Assembly: GCF_003570885.1 (NCBI RefSeq)
Contig: NZ_QXJC01000001.1
Coordinates: forward strand, 186,001-250,000
Length of the DNA: 64,000 nucleotides
Direction of reading: 5' to 3'
DNA from: Simplicispira hankyongi
GTDB lineage: Bacteria > Pseudomonadota > Gammaproteobacteria > Burkholderiales > Burkholderiaceae_C
Shown: positions 8,029 to 17,498 of the stretch, in pieces
Layout: each line of letters begins with the position of its first letter
Numbering within the stretch: the first letter of the stretch is position 1
Notes under the pieces: generated by a model
Told to the model about the DNA's origin: nothing
Database searches by the model: none
The model's input: only the letters and a program-made list of their open reading frames with translations
Made by a program: the position numbers and the translations under genes

Positions 8029-8083
8029 AATCAATAGCTGCTAGCGCTTGTGGAATAAGCGCTAGCGGCCAATTTCATTCAAA
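8029..8083 (-). repeat. AGCGCTT hairpin repeat, copy 2
   Basis: TAGCGCTT (8042-8049) and AAGCGCTA (8057-8064) form a perfect 8 bp stem with a 7-base loop; AATAGCTG lies on the left and GGCCAATTT on the right, so orientation is reversed relative to copy 1. It lies between the convergent ends of the reductase gene and azoR, where such a hairpin could help end transcription, though no long U-tract follows. Confidence 0.72.
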
Positions 8084-8101
8084 ATTTCTGGCCTGAGCCG
8101 T

Positions 8102-8749
8102 TCAGGCCGCCTGGGCCACGCGCGCCTCGTTGGCTGCCGTCTGCGTGTGGCGGTGGATGTCGTTCGATGCGCTCGCCAGGGCGGTTTCGCGGGCGTCCGG
8201 GCCCATGCCCAAACCTTCTGCGCGCACGAAGCGCACGTCGGTTACGCCCAGGAAACCGAACACCGTTTGCAGGTAGCTCTCCTGGTGCTCCATGGCACGG
8301 CCGCCTTCGCTGGTCGAATACACGCCGCCCCGGCTGCTGGCCACGATGATGGTCTTGCCGCCCGCCAGGCCTTGCGGGCCGCTGGCGGTGTAGCGGAAGG
8401 TGCGGCCGGGCTGCGCCAGACGGTCGATCCAGGCCTTGAGCTGCGTTGGAATGCTGAAGTTGTAGAACGGTGTGCCAATCACGATCACGTCGGCCGCCAG
8501 GAACTGTGCCAACAGGCGCTCGGTGACGGCGTTCTCGCGCAGTTGCGCCTCTGTGAGCCCTTCGGTTTGCCCCCAGCGCAGCGACAAGGCGTCTTGGGTC
8601 AGGTGGGCGGGGGCATCCGCCACCAGGTCCAGGTGCGTCACCTGGGTGCCTGGGTGCGCAGCGACCCAGCTTTCGACCGTCTGGCGGCTGAGTTGGCGGG
8701 AGACGGAAGCGTCGCCGGTGATGGCGGAATCAATGTGAAGCAGTTGCAT
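8102..8749 (-). CDS. azoR: FMN-dependent NADH-azoreductase AzoR
   Basis: 215 residues from ATG 8749, preceded by GAGGAAA; the frame is open further upstream but the protein family begins at MQLLHIDSA. Flavodoxin-like fold: [19 protein letters not shown] is the FMN phosphate loop; [20 protein letters not shown] is the classic azoreductase P-x-Y-N-F loop; [12 protein letters not shown] and [20 protein letters not shown] complete it. AzoR cleaves azo bonds and reduces quinones by two-electron transfer from NADH, in the cytosol. It is transcribed divergently from a LysR regulator, the usual arrangement for regulator and target. Confidence 0.92.
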   Translation of the reverse strand: MQLLHIDSAITGDASVSRQLSRQTVESWVAAHPGTQVTHLDLVADAPAHLTQDALSLRWGQTEGLTEAQLRENAVTERLLAQFLAADVIVIGTPFYNFSIPTQLKAWIDRLAQPGRTFRYTASGPQGLAGGKTIIVASSRGGVYSTSEGGRAMEHQESYLQTVFGFLGVTDVRFVRAEGLGMGPDARETALASASNDIHRHTQTAANEARVAQAA

Positions 8750-8861
8750 GGTTTTTTCCTCTGAGCCCAGCTTGGGGAGATGGATAGAGTGTGACTGCAA
8801 GCGCAATCTTCGATAAGCTGGCAATATTGCATTTCATCGTTCCACTCATATAGCTAAATTC
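8750..8861. promoter_or_regulatory. Divergent azoR/LysR control region with palindrome GCAATATTGC
   Basis: The 112 bp between the two starts is less GC-rich than its flanks. GCAATATTGC at 8821-8830 is a perfect 10 bp palindrome 31 bp before the LysR start, and GCGCAATCTTCGATAAG stands just upstream of it. LysR proteins usually bind such sites between themselves and their target. The exact box is an inference. Confidence 0.45.
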
Positions 8862-9773
8862 ATGCAAGACCTCAACGACATGATCTATTTCGCCGAGGTG
8901 GTCGAACGCGGCGGCTTTGCGGCGGCCGGGCGGGTGCTGGGGATTCCGAAGTCGCGGCTCTCGCGCCGGGTGTCGGAACTGGAGAGCCAGCTCGGCGTGC
9001 GCCTGCTGCACCGCACCACGCGCAAGCTCTCGCTGACCGATGTGGGCGAGGCCTTCCTGCGCCACTGCCAGGCGGTGCGCGAGTCGGCCCAGGCGGCGGC
9101 CGACACCGTGGCCCAAGTGCAGACCGAGCCGCGCGGTACGCTGCGCGTGAGCTGTCCGGTGACGATTGCCCATTCCGTGCTGGGCGAGCTGATGCCGGCG
9201 TTTCTCGCCCGCTACCCGTTGGTACGGGTGGAGATGCTGGTGAGCAACCGCGCGGTGAATCTGGTGGAAGAAGGCGTGGACGTGGGGCTGCGCGTGCGCG
9301 AATCGGTGGAGGGCAGCGCCAGCATGGTCGTCAAGCGGCTCGACCGCACCAGCCAGGTGCTGGTCGCCAGCCCCAGGCTGCTGGAGCGCCAGGGGGCGCC
9401 GCGCACGCTGGCCGATCTGGCCAAACTCGACAGCATTGCCATGTCGGCGCAGGACGGTAAGGCGTCATGGAGCTTGATTGGCCCTGGCGGCGTGCGCGAG
9501 ACCGTGCAGCACCAGCCGCGCTACGTGGCCGACGACCTGCTTACGCTTAAGTTCGCGGCGGTCGCGGGGACCGGGCTGTGCTGGCTCCCCGACTACATGT
9601 GCCAGGACGAAATCCGCCAGGGAACCCTGGTGCGCGTGCTGCCCGACTGGGCACAGCCCCAAGGCATCTTTCATGCGGTGTTTCCCTCGCGCCGCGGCCT
9701 CGCGCCCGCCGTGCGCAAGTTCCTCGACTTTCTGGCGGAAACCGTGCCGGGGCACAGCGGCTTGTCCGGCTGA
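8862..9773 (+). CDS. LysR family transcriptional regulator (CrgA/DsdC-type), likely regulator of azoR
   Basis: 303 residues, normal for the family. N-terminal winged helix: DMIYFAEVVERGGFAAAGR, VLGIPKSRLSRRVSELE, LGVRLLHRTTRKLSLTDVG. The substrate-binding domain starts near residue 90 (RGTLRVSCPVTIAHSVLGEL) and includes EGVDVGLRVRESVEGSASMV. It belongs to the broad branch often controlling electrophile- or aromatic-responsive reductases. Divergent from azoR with 112 bp between, so azoR is the probable target; the effector is unknown. The stop lies 3 bp from the end of the convergent TDT gene. Confidence 0.93.
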   Translation: MQDLNDMIYFAEVVERGGFAAAGRVLGIPKSRLSRRVSELESQLGVRLLHRTTRKLSLTDVGEAFLRHCQAVRESAQAAADTVAQVQTEPRGTLRVSCPVTIAHSVLGELMPAFLARYPLVRVEMLVSNRAVNLVEEGVDVGLRVRESVEGSASMVVKRLDRTSQVLVASPRLLERQGAPRTLADLAKLDSIAMSAQDGKASWSLIGPGGVRETVQHQPRYVADDLLTLKFAAVAGTGLCWLPDYMCQDEIRQGTLVRVLPDWAQPQGIFHAVFPSRRGLAPAVRKFLDFLAETVPGHSGLSG

Positions 9774-9776
9774 TCT

Positions 9777-10841
9777 TCAGCGCCCGCGCACCGAGATGCG
9801 CCATGCCTGTTTGGCCGCACCGGTGCCGGCAATGCTCCAGGTGAGCAGCGCCACGCCCAGGAACACCTCCGGCAGCACACGGAGGAAATCAAAGCCCATC
9901 GCCAGGCGCATTTCCTGCGTGCACGCAGCGTACATGCCCAGGGGGAACACAGCGCCCCAGTACAAGGGGTCGTAGTGCAGGCCAAACTGCTTGGTGCCGT
10001 AGCGCCAGACGGCCAGCACGAGCAGCATGGGAATCCACCAGGTGCCGGTGGCCCAGTAAAACACCGTGAAACCCTTCAGAAAGGGCAGCAGCGAGGCGAT
10101 GAAAGGCGCGTCCGGCGTGTTGATGATGAGCAGCGAACCCGCCAGCGTCGAGATCGCCATGGCGCCCATGTTGATCCAGTAGGGCGGCGAGAGGTCGCCC
10201 GGGCTGAACGGAAAGAAGGTGTAGCGGTAGAAGATGAGCGACATCATCCAGATGTAGAGCATGCCGCCCCACAGCCACATCGAGAGCGCGAAGAAGTTCA
10301 GCTCCAGCCGCAAAGGTTGGTCAATGTGCGTGGCCAGCAGCGCGCTGAGCACGGCCACCGACTGCGTTGCCACCACCGCCAGCAGCCAGCCGCCGCTGAT
10401 GCCGCGGTCCAGCGTGGGTTTGTTTTCCTTGATGGTGAGCACCGTGAAGATGGTGTAGGTCAACAGCAACCACAGCGCCAGACCAATGATCCAGAACGCG
10501 ACTCCGACGCGGGTCCAGTGCACCAGCAGCAGGCACTGGCTGCCCACCACATTGGTGGCTGCCACGGCCGTGAAGAACCCCGGCCCGCGCAGGTGGTCCA
10601 GCAGGTCATTCAGAAACCGCTGGCGAAAGAGCACGAGGCGCGCCAGATAGAGCGTCCACATCACGGCATAGAGCAGCAGGTTGAGCGCAAACAGCACCAG
10701 CGCCAGCGCATGCAGACCGAGCATGTTGCAGCCCATCGACACGATGCCAGTGGCCATGACCATGCCGAAGTTGGCCGGCGACATGTCGGCCAGGGCGGCA
10801 CGCCAAGCCGGCTCTGTGGGCTGAAGGGGCAGAGTGGTCAC
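9777..10841 (-). CDS. TDT/SLAC1 family transporter (tellurite resistance/dicarboxylate; possible sulfite exporter)
   Basis: 354 residues with about ten hydrophobic segments, matching the TehA/SLAC1/Ssu1 fold. Visible signatures: ANFGMVMATGIVSMGC at the first helix, LRGPGFFTAVAATNVVG, ALWLLLTYTIFTVLTIKENK and YWGAVFPLGMYAACTQEM near the end. Members move anions: tellurite or malate (TehA, Mae1), chloride/nitrate (SLAC1), sulfite (Ssu1). Its divergent position opposite the sulfate ABC transporter, with a shared 197 bp region holding CysB-like repeats, favours a sulfur-related export role; this is inference from context. Confidence 0.82.
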   Translation of the reverse strand: MTTLPLQPTEPAWRAALADMSPANFGMVMATGIVSMGCNMLGLHALALVLFALNLLLYAVMWTLYLARLVLFRQRFLNDLLDHLRGPGFFTAVAATNVVGSQCLLLVHWTRVGVAFWIIGLALWLLLTYTIFTVLTIKENKPTLDRGISGGWLLAVVATQSVAVLSALLATHIDQPLRLELNFFALSMWLWGGMLYIWMMSLIFYRYTFFPFSPGDLSPPYWINMGAMAISTLAGSLLIINTPDAPFIASLLPFLKGFTVFYWATGTWWIPMLLVLAVWRYGTKQFGLHYDPLYWGAVFPLGMYAACTQEMRLAMGFDFLRVLPEVFLGVALLTWSIAGTGAAKQAWRISVRGR

Positions 10842-10925
10842 AGCAAGAATCCAATTGGATGAGGGGTGAATGCCGGGATACGCGTTGGATGATAGGACTG
10901 CGGGAAGGCCGCGCGGGAGCGTGAC

Positions 10926-10964
10926 TTATTCTTTTTTCATATGACTTTAAGAATAAATATTCTT
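10926..10964. promoter_or_regulatory. A/T-rich inverted repeats in the sulfate transporter/TDT divergent region; possible CysB site
   Basis: TTATTCTT (10926-10933) and AAGAATAA (10949-10956) form an inverted pair with a 15 bp spacer, and AAGAAT-AAAT-ATTCTT (10949-10964) is a second perfect pair. They sit 75-113 bp before the sbp start in a sharp A/T-rich patch. CysB binds A/T-rich, loosely palindromic arrays upstream of sulfate transport genes in other proteobacteria. Confidence 0.45.
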
Positions 10965-11038
10965 TTGAGTTTTAAATATCTGCTGCGCAGAATCAAAGCA
11001 TTCCCGCAATTTCCTGGCTTCTCGCGCCTGTTTGTTCC

Positions 11039-12031
11039 ATGAAAATTCGCTTCCTGCTCGCCGCCCTGGCCCTTGGCGCCAGTTCGTTGGCTTCGGCCCA
11101 GACCACCTTGCTCAATGTCTCCTACGACGTGGCGCGGGAGTTCTACAAGGAATACAACCCTGCGTTTATTGCGCACTACAAGAAAACGACCGGCAAGGAC
11201 GTGAAGGTGGACCAGTCGCACGCCGGCTCCAGCGCCCAGGCACGCGCCGTGAACGACGGCCTGGCGGCCGACGTCGTCACCATGAACACCACCACCGACG
11301 TGCAGTTTCTCGCTGACCACGGCGTGGTGGCCAAAGACTGGCAAAAGAAGTTTCCTTACGACGCATCGCCTACCACGTCGACCATGCTGTTCATGGTGCG
11401 CAAGGGCAACCCCAAGGGCATCAAGGATTGGGACGATCTCATCAAACCCGGCGTGAAGGTGATTGTGGTCAACCCCAAGACCGGCGGGAATGGCCGCTAC
11501 GCCTATCTGGCGGCGTGGGGCTCGGTGCGCGAGAAGGGCGGCACCGATGCACAAGCGGCAGAGTTCGTCGCCAAGCTCTACAAAAACGTGCCCATCCTCG
11601 CCAAGGGCGGGCGCGATGCCACGGCCACCTTCGTGCAGCGCGGCATCGGTGATGTGCTGATTACGTTTGAATCGGAAGTGGTGTCGATCGAGCGCGAATT
11701 CGGCGCCGGCAAGATTGACGCGGTGTACCCGTCGGTCAGCATCACCGCCGAGAACCCGGTGGCGGTGGTCGAGCGCACGGTGGCCAAGAAGGGCACGGCG
11801 GAACTCGCCAAAGCCTATCTCGACTACCTGTATTCGGACGAGGCGCAAGAGATTGCTGCCAAGCACGCCGTGCGCCCGCGCTCGGAAAAAGTGCTGGCAC
11901 GCCACGCCGACCTGTTCAAACCGATCAAGCAGTTCACCGTGGCCAAGTACTTTGGCAGCCTGACTGAGGCGCAAAAGGTGCACTTCAACGACGGCGGCCA
12001 GTTCGACAAGCTGTACACGCCCGGCCAATAA
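11039..12031 (+). CDS. cysP: Sulfate ABC transporter substrate-binding protein (Sbp/CysP)
   Basis: 330 residues. Signal peptide MKIRFLLAALALGASSLASA, then TTLLNVSYDVAREFYKEYNP, the Sbp/CysP opening. Further family blocks: VDQSHAGSSAQARAVNDGL (sulfate/thiosulfate contacts), DVVTMNTTTDVQFLAD, and VIVVNPKTGGNGRYAYLAAW. It binds sulfate or thiosulfate in the periplasm and delivers it to CysT/CysW. It is the first gene of cysP-cysT-cysW-cysA and starts 3 bp before cysT. Whether Sbp (sulfate) or CysP (thiosulfate) is the better name cannot be decided by eye. Confidence 0.93.
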   Translation: MKIRFLLAALALGASSLASAQTTLLNVSYDVAREFYKEYNPAFIAHYKKTTGKDVKVDQSHAGSSAQARAVNDGLAADVVTMNTTTDVQFLADHGVVAKDWQKKFPYDASPTTSTMLFMVRKGNPKGIKDWDDLIKPGVKVIVVNPKTGGNGRYAYLAAWGSVREKGGTDAQAAEFVAKLYKNVPILAKGGRDATATFVQRGIGDVLITFESEVVSIEREFGAGKIDAVYPSVSITAENPVAVVERTVAKKGTAELAKAYLDYLYSDEAQEIAAKHAVRPRSEKVLARHADLFKPIKQFTVAKYFGSLTEAQKVHFNDGGQFDKLYTPGQ

Positions 12032-12034
12032 AAC

Positions 12035-12898
12035 ATGGCCGCAGCGATTGCCGTGCCGGCGCCCGCGGGGCGCCCGGCGAAGCGTGCCAGCCGGCACGTG
12101 CTGCCCGGGTTCGGGCTGACGCTCGGCTACACGCTGTTCTATCTGAGCGTGATCGTGCTGATCCCGCTCTCCGCGCTGGTCTTCACCAGCTTCAGTTTGA
12201 GCTGGGAGCAGTTCTGGTCCGCCGTGGCGTCGCCGCGCGTGCTGGCTTCGTACCGGCTCACCTTTGGGGCCTCGCTCCTCGCCGCGCTGGTCAACCTGGT
12301 ATTTGGCCTTTTGATTGCCTGGGTGCTGGTGCGCTACCGGTTTCCGGGCAAGCGCATCGTCGATGCGCTGGTCGATCTGCCCTTTGCCCTGCCCACGGCC
12401 GTGGCCGGCATTGCGCTGACCTCACTGCTGGCGGACAACGGCTGGGTCGGCAGCCTGCTGGCGCCATTGGGTATCCAGTTGGCCTTCAAGCCGGCGGGTA
12501 TCGTGGTGGCGCTGATTTTCATCAGCCTGCCGTTCGTGGTGCGGACCGTGCAGCCGGTGCTGGAAGACACCGAGCGCGAGCTGGAAGAGGCCGCCACCAG
12601 TCTGGGCGCCAACCGCTGGCAGGTGTTCACCAAGGTATTGCTGCCGTCCATCGCGCCGGCACTGCTCACGGGCTTTGCCATGGCCTTCGCGCGGGCAGTG
12701 GGCGAATACGGCTCGGTGATCTTCATTGCGGGCAACGTGCCCATGGTGTCCGAGATCACGCCGCTCATCATCATCGGCAAGCTGGAGCAGTACGACACGG
12801 CGGGCGCCACCGCCGTGGCCGTGGTCATGCTGGTGATGTCGTTCGCGCTGTTGCTGCTCATCAACGCCTTGCAGGCCTGGCAGCGGCGAAAAGCATGA
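12035..12898 (+). CDS. cysT: CysT (CysU): sulfate/thiosulfate ABC transporter permease
   Basis: 287 residues, six predicted membrane helices. Opens with [20 protein letters not shown] and has [20 protein letters not shown] after the third helix, typical of CysT. The ATPase-contact (EAA) loop reads [20 protein letters not shown]. It forms the membrane channel with CysW. Starts 3 bp after cysP, so translation is likely coupled. Its TGA is the opening triplet of dispersed repeat copy 2, which separates it from cysW by 139 bp. Confidence 0.94.
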   Translation: MAAAIAVPAPAGRPAKRASRHVLPGFGLTLGYTLFYLSVIVLIPLSALVFTSFSLSWEQFWSAVASPRVLASYRLTFGASLLAALVNLVFGLLIAWVLVRYRFPGKRIVDALVDLPFALPTAVAGIALTSLLADNGWVGSLLAPLGIQLAFKPAGIVVALIFISLPFVVRTVQPVLEDTERELEEAATSLGANRWQVFTKVLLPSIAPALLTGFAMAFARAVGEYGSVIFIAGNVPMVSEITPLIIIGKLEQYDTAGATAVAVVMLVMSFALLLLINALQAWQRRKA

Positions 12899-13037
12899 AA
12901 CACCCCCTGAGTCGCTTCGCGCCTTCCCCCTCTCCTGCGGGAGGGGGACGCACCCGGTGGCCTGGCAGAGCCAGTTCCACAGGTGCACTGGTCTGGGCCG
13001 CGCCGGCTTCGAGCGCATCGGGCATGGGAAAGCTGAT
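12896..13037 (+). repeat. Dispersed stop-codon-linked repeat, copy 2 (between cysT and cysW)
   Basis: Begins at the cysT stop with TGAAACACCCCCTGAGTCGC, followed by CCTTCCCCCTCTCCTGCG and GGAGGGGGACG, which form a tight hairpin. The first 15 bases equal those of copy 1 after mnmC. The right half is more diverged than in copies 1 and 3 and runs to the cysW start. Confidence 0.7.
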
Positions 13038-13937
13038 ATGAATCCCCGTACCGTAGGCGCTGCGCGCGCCGGCACCACCGAAGCGCCCTGGGTGCGCCTG
13101 CTGCTGATTGCGCTGGCGCTTGGCTTCATGCTGCTGTTCCTGGTGTTGCCGCTGGCCGCTGTGTTCGCCGAGGCGCTGCGCAAGGGTTTTGGCGCCTACC
13201 TCGACGGACTGCGCGAGCCCGATGCCTGGGCTGCGATTCGCCTGACCTTGCTGACGGCATTGATTGCCGTGCCGCTGAACCTGGTGTTCGGCATCGCCGC
13301 CGCCTGGTGCATCGCCAAGTACGAATTCCGTGGCAAGGCGTTTTTGACGACGCTGGTGGATCTGCCGTTTTCCGTCTCGCCCGTGGTGGCGGGCCTGACC
13401 TACGTGCTGATCTTCGGTGCCAATGGTTGGTTGGGGCCGTGGCTGGCGGCGCACGATATCAAGATCATCTTCGCCGTGCCGGGCATCGTGCTGGCGACCG
13501 TCTTCGTCACCGTGCCCTTCATTGCCCGCGAACTGATTCCGCTGATGCAGGCCCAGGGCAATGACGAGGAGCAGGCGGCCATCGTGCTCGGCGCGAGCGG
13601 CTGGCAGACCTTCTGGCATGTGACGCTGCCCAACATCAAGTGGGGCCTGGTCTATGGCGTGATTTTGTGCAACGCCCGTGCCATGGGCGAGTTTGGCGCG
13701 GTGTCGGTGGTCTCAGGCCATATCCGCGGCCAGACCAACACCATGCCGCTACACGTCGAAATTCTGTACAACGAGTACCAATCGGTTGCGGCCTTTGCCG
13801 TCGCCTCGCTGCTGGCCCTGCTGGCTCTGGTCACGCTGGTCATCAAGAGCGTGGCCGAGTGGCGGCAAGAACAACAGTTGCGCCTGGCCGCCGATCTCCC
13901 GCCAGAGCGCCCGCAGGAGAAACTGACAACCCCCTGA
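13038..13937 (+). CDS. cysW: CysW: sulfate/thiosulfate ABC transporter permease
   Basis: 299 residues from ATG 13038, where the CysW-like protein begins; the frame is open another 27 codons upstream but that stretch is repeat sequence. Six hydrophobic helices (first [20 protein letters not shown]), [20 protein letters not shown] and the EAA loop [19 protein letters not shown] match CysW. Partner of CysT in the channel. Its stop TGA lies inside repeat copy 3 (ACAACCCCCTGA), so the repeat supplies the last codons (Thr-Thr-Pro) and the stop. Confidence 0.94.
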   Translation: MNPRTVGAARAGTTEAPWVRLLLIALALGFMLLFLVLPLAAVFAEALRKGFGAYLDGLREPDAWAAIRLTLLTALIAVPLNLVFGIAAAWCIAKYEFRGKAFLTTLVDLPFSVSPVVAGLTYVLIFGANGWLGPWLAAHDIKIIFAVPGIVLATVFVTVPFIARELIPLMQAQGNDEEQAAIVLGASGWQTFWHVTLPNIKWGLVYGVILCNARAMGEFGAVSVVSGHIRGQTNTMPLHVEILYNEYQSVAAFAVASLLALLALVTLVIKSVAEWRQEQQLRLAADLPPERPQEKLTTP

Positions 13938-14055
13938 GCCGCTGCGCGGCTTCCCCCTTCTCTCGGCTTTGCCGGGAAGGGGGACGACGCGAGAGCGGCG
14001 GGGCGGCCCTTGCGCGGCGACCGCTGACTTGGGCTGCGTCGGTTTCGTGGCCTAT
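13929..14055 (+). repeat. Dispersed stop-codon-linked repeat, copy 3 (between cysW and cysA)
   Basis: ACAACCCCCTGAGCCGC at the cysW end, then GGCTTCCCCCTTCTCTCGGC and GCCGGGAAGGGGGACG as hairpin arms, then GCGGCGGGGCGGCCCTTGCG, CGACCGCTGACTTGGG and CGTCGGTTTCGTGGCC. It is the most complete copy in the window and includes the cysW stop codon. Confidence 0.72.
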
Positions 14056-14100
14056 AGCCGAAGCGCAGCGATACGGAATATTGAAGGACAGCACCCCATC

Positions 14101-15213
<1,113 letters not shown>

Positions 15214-15280
15214 GATGCGTGTTGACGATCCAAGGCGTTTCTTTTCCGGAGCGCTGCCTATTTGATGTTTTGGGGTTTTG

Positions 15281-15793
15281 ATGATTCTCGACTGGTTTGA
15301 CGCGGCGCCGCGCCGCATCCTGGCACTGATGTGCCTCGCCTGCATCGGCCTGCTGGCTTTTGGCCTGTACCTGCAGCACGTGGTCGGCCTGGAGCCCTGC
15401 CCGATGTGCATCGTGCAGCGCTACGCTCTTGTTTTGGTAGCTATATTCACAGGCCTGGCAAGCGCTAACGGCAAAAAAGGCTGGATAGTGTCTTGGTCGC
15501 TATTGGCCTTGTTGTCCAGTGGCTTTGGTGCCTTCACCGCCGCGCGCCAGACCTGGCTTCAGTGGTACCCGCCCGAGTTCGCCATGTGCGGGCGCGATTT
15601 CTACGGGATGATCGAGAACTACTCTTTCAGCCGCGCCATTCCCATGATCTTCCGTGGTTCGGGCGACTGTGCGGCGGTGGACTGGACCTTCCTTGGGGGC
15701 TCGATTGCCAACTGGTCCTTTGTCTGCTTCGTGGGCTTTGCGGTGGTGCTGCTGGTTCTTTTGGCGCGCAGTCGGCGCTATGCGGTTGCTTAA
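15281..15793 (+). CDS. dsbB: DsbB: disulfide bond formation protein B
   Basis: 170 residues, four membrane helices. Periplasmic redox pairs are present: Cys40-Cys43 in EPCPMCIVQRYAL and Cys103/Cys130 in AMCGRDFYGM and GSGDCAAVDW. DsbB reoxidises DsbA and passes electrons to ubiquinone. The ATG at 15281 follows an in-frame TTG. Residues about 51-68 (VLVAIFTGLASANGKKGW), in the second helix and the loop after it, are encoded by a copy of the AGCGCTT hairpin repeat, so part of the protein seems to derive from a repeat insertion while the frame stayed open. It stands 67 bp after cysA, possibly with its own promoter. Confidence 0.93.
   Translation: MILDWFDAAPRRILALMCLACIGLLAFGLYLQHVVGLEPCPMCIVQRYALVLVAIFTGLASANGKKGWIVSWSLLALLSSGFGAFTAARQTWLQWYPPEFAMCGRDFYGMIENYSFSRAIPMIFRGSGDCAAVDWTFLGGSIANWSFVCFVGFAVVLLVLLARSRRYAVA
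15431..15480 (-). repeat. AGCGCTT hairpin repeat, copy 3, inside dsbB
   Basis: In reverse orientation: GCCTTTTTTGCCGTTAGCGC, then TTGCCAGGCCTG and AATATAGCTACCAAAAC. The AGCGCTT arm, GGCC box and AGCTAT-AAA tail are recognisable; the second stem arm is degraded, as expected for a copy under coding constraint. Confidence 0.55.
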
Positions 15794-15800
15794 TCGTGGG

Positions 15801-15820
15801 ACAGCCCTGTGCAGGGCTGT
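15801..15820. other. Short stem-loop between dsbB and the HD-GYP gene
   Basis: ACAGCCCTG (15801-15809) and CAGGGCTGT (15812-15820) are perfect 9 bp inverted repeats separated by only TG, just past the dsbB stop. There is no U-tract, so it may stabilise the mRNA 3' end or be a protein site rather than a terminator. Confidence 0.4.
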
Positions 15821-15875
15821 GAGATTCGCTACCATTCGTTAAGCCCAGCACCGCGGGCACGCAAGGGGAGCGGCG

Positions 15876-17498
15876 ATGGAAAAACAATCCGCGATGGACC
15901 TTTTCGCCCGGTTGGACCAGCTCAACCGCATTGGCGCAGAGCTTTCGCGCGAACGCAATATCGCGCGCTTGCTGGAAAACATCCTGGAAGCGGCCAAGAC
16001 CCTCACGGGCGCCGATGGCGGCACGCTCTACAGCGTGACCGAAGACGGCAGCGCACTGCACTTTGAGATCATGCGCACCGATTCGCTGGACATCCGGCTT
16101 GGCGGCACCACGGGCAAGCCGATTGACTTGCCTGACTTGCCGCTGCGCCGGCCCGATGGCTCGCCGAACGACGCGTTGGTAGCGGCGCATGCGGCGCTGC
16201 ATGGTCGCGCCGTCAACATCGCAGACGCGTATTCGCAACAAGGTTTCGATTTTTCGGGCACGCGGGCCTTTGACCAGCGCACCGGCTACCGCTCGCGCTC
16301 CTTCCTCACCGTGCCCATGACGGACCACCAGGGCGATCTGATCGGTGTCTTGCAGCTCCTCAACGCCCTGGATCCGGAAACCGGGCAAGTCGTGCCGTTC
16401 TCCAGCGCCGACCAGAGCCTGAGCGAATCGCTCGCCTCGCAGGCCGCCATTGCGCTGTCCAACCGCTTGCTCATTACCCAGCTTGAGCGCCTGTTTGAAT
16501 CCTTCGTCAAGCTCATCAACATCGCCATCGACGAAAAATCGCCTTATACGGGCGGCCACTGCGAGCGCGTGCCCGAGCTGACCATGATGCTGGCCGAGGC
16601 GGCGGACGCCACCACCACGGGCCCGCTGGCGGACTTTCATATGAGCGAGCGCGACCGCTACGAGCTGCAGATGGCCGGGCTGCTGCACGACTGCGGCAAG
16701 ATCACGACGCCCGTGCATGTGGTGGACAAGGCTACCAAACTGCAGACCTTGTACGACCGCATTGGCCTCATCGACACGCGCTTCGAAGTGTTGCGGCGTG
16801 ACGCCGAGCTTGCCGCCCTGCGTGCCCAGCTTGCCTTGCGCCCGGTGGTGGACGCCGGCGCCGAAGCGGTGGCCACCGCCGGCCTGCAGCGCGAAATGAA
16901 GGCGATTGACGAGGACCGGGCGTTTCTGCGCCGCTGCAACCTGGGCGTCGAGGCGATGCAGCCAACCGACCAGCAGCGCGTGCGCGACATGGGAACGCAG
17001 CGCCAGTGGCGCAATGCCGATGGCGTGCAGACGACGTTCCTGAGCGCTGAAGAGGTCGAGAACCTCACGATCCGCGCCGGCACGCTGACCCAGGCCGAAC
17101 GCGACACCATCAACTACCACATCGTCGCCACCATCAAGATGCTGGAGGCCTTGCCCTGGCCGCACCACCTGAAGAATGTGCCCGAATACGCCGGCGGCCA
17201 CCACGAGCGCATGGACGGCAAGGGCTACCCACGTGGGCTTACGCGCGAGCAGATGCCGGTGCAGGCCCGCATGATGGGCATTGCCGACATTTTCGAAGCC
17301 CTGACAGCCGCCGACCGGCCATACAAGAGCGGCATGAAGCTCTCGCAGGCGCTGGCCATCATGGAGCGCATGAAGCATGGCGGGCACATCGACCCTGATC
17401 TGTTTGAGGTGTTTGTGCGCGAGCGTGTCTACCAGCGCTACGCGGAGCGCTTTCTCGACCCTGAGCAGATCGATACCGCCACTACTTTTACCAGCTAG
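15876..17498 (+). CDS. GAF domain / HD-GYP domain protein, predicted cyclic di-GMP phosphodiesterase
   Basis: 540 residues. Residues about 20-200 form a GAF domain (NIARLLENILEAAKTLTGAD, SRSFLTVPMTDHQGDLIGVL). From about 210 comes the HD-GYP unit: TGGHCERVPEL, HDCGKI at 271-276, and HHERMDGKGYPRGL at 442-455, so metal-ligand and GYP residues are kept. The HD and GYP motifs are about 170 residues apart where about 60 is usual; the extra 110 residues (about 290-400, with RRDAELAALRAQLALRP) look like a helical insertion. It would hydrolyse c-di-GMP in the cytosol in response to a ligand or partner of the GAF domain. No membrane segment. Its 3' end overlaps the convergent ClC gene by 4 bp. Confidence 0.9.
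   Translation: MEKQSAMDLFARLDQLNRIGAELSRERNIARLLENILEAAKTLTGADGGTLYSVTEDGSALHFEIMRTDSLDIRLGGTTGKPIDLPDLPLRRPDGSPNDALVAAHAALHGRAVNIADAYSQQGFDFSGTRAFDQRTGYRSRSFLTVPMTDHQGDLIGVLQLLNALDPETGQVVPFSSADQSLSESLASQAAIALSNRLLITQLERLFESFVKLINIAIDEKSPYTGGHCERVPELTMMLAEAADATTTGPLADFHMSERDRYELQMAGLLHDCGKITTPVHVVDKATKLQTLYDRIGLIDTRFEVLRRDAELAALRAQLALRPVVDAGAEAVATAGLQREMKAIDEDRAFLRRCNLGVEAMQPTDQQRVRDMGTQRQWRNADGVQTTFLSAEEVENLTIRAGTLTQAERDTINYHIVATIKMLEALPWPHHLKNVPEYAGGHHERMDGKGYPRGLTREQMPVQARMMGIADIFEALTAADRPYKSGMKLSQALAIMERMKHGGHIDPDLFEVFVRERVYQRYAERFLDPEQIDTATTFTS

Noticed and set aside
15627-17387. 586-codon minus-strand frame opposite dsbB and the HD-GYP gene
   Set aside because: Shadow frame; the plus-strand genes have clear catalytic motifs.
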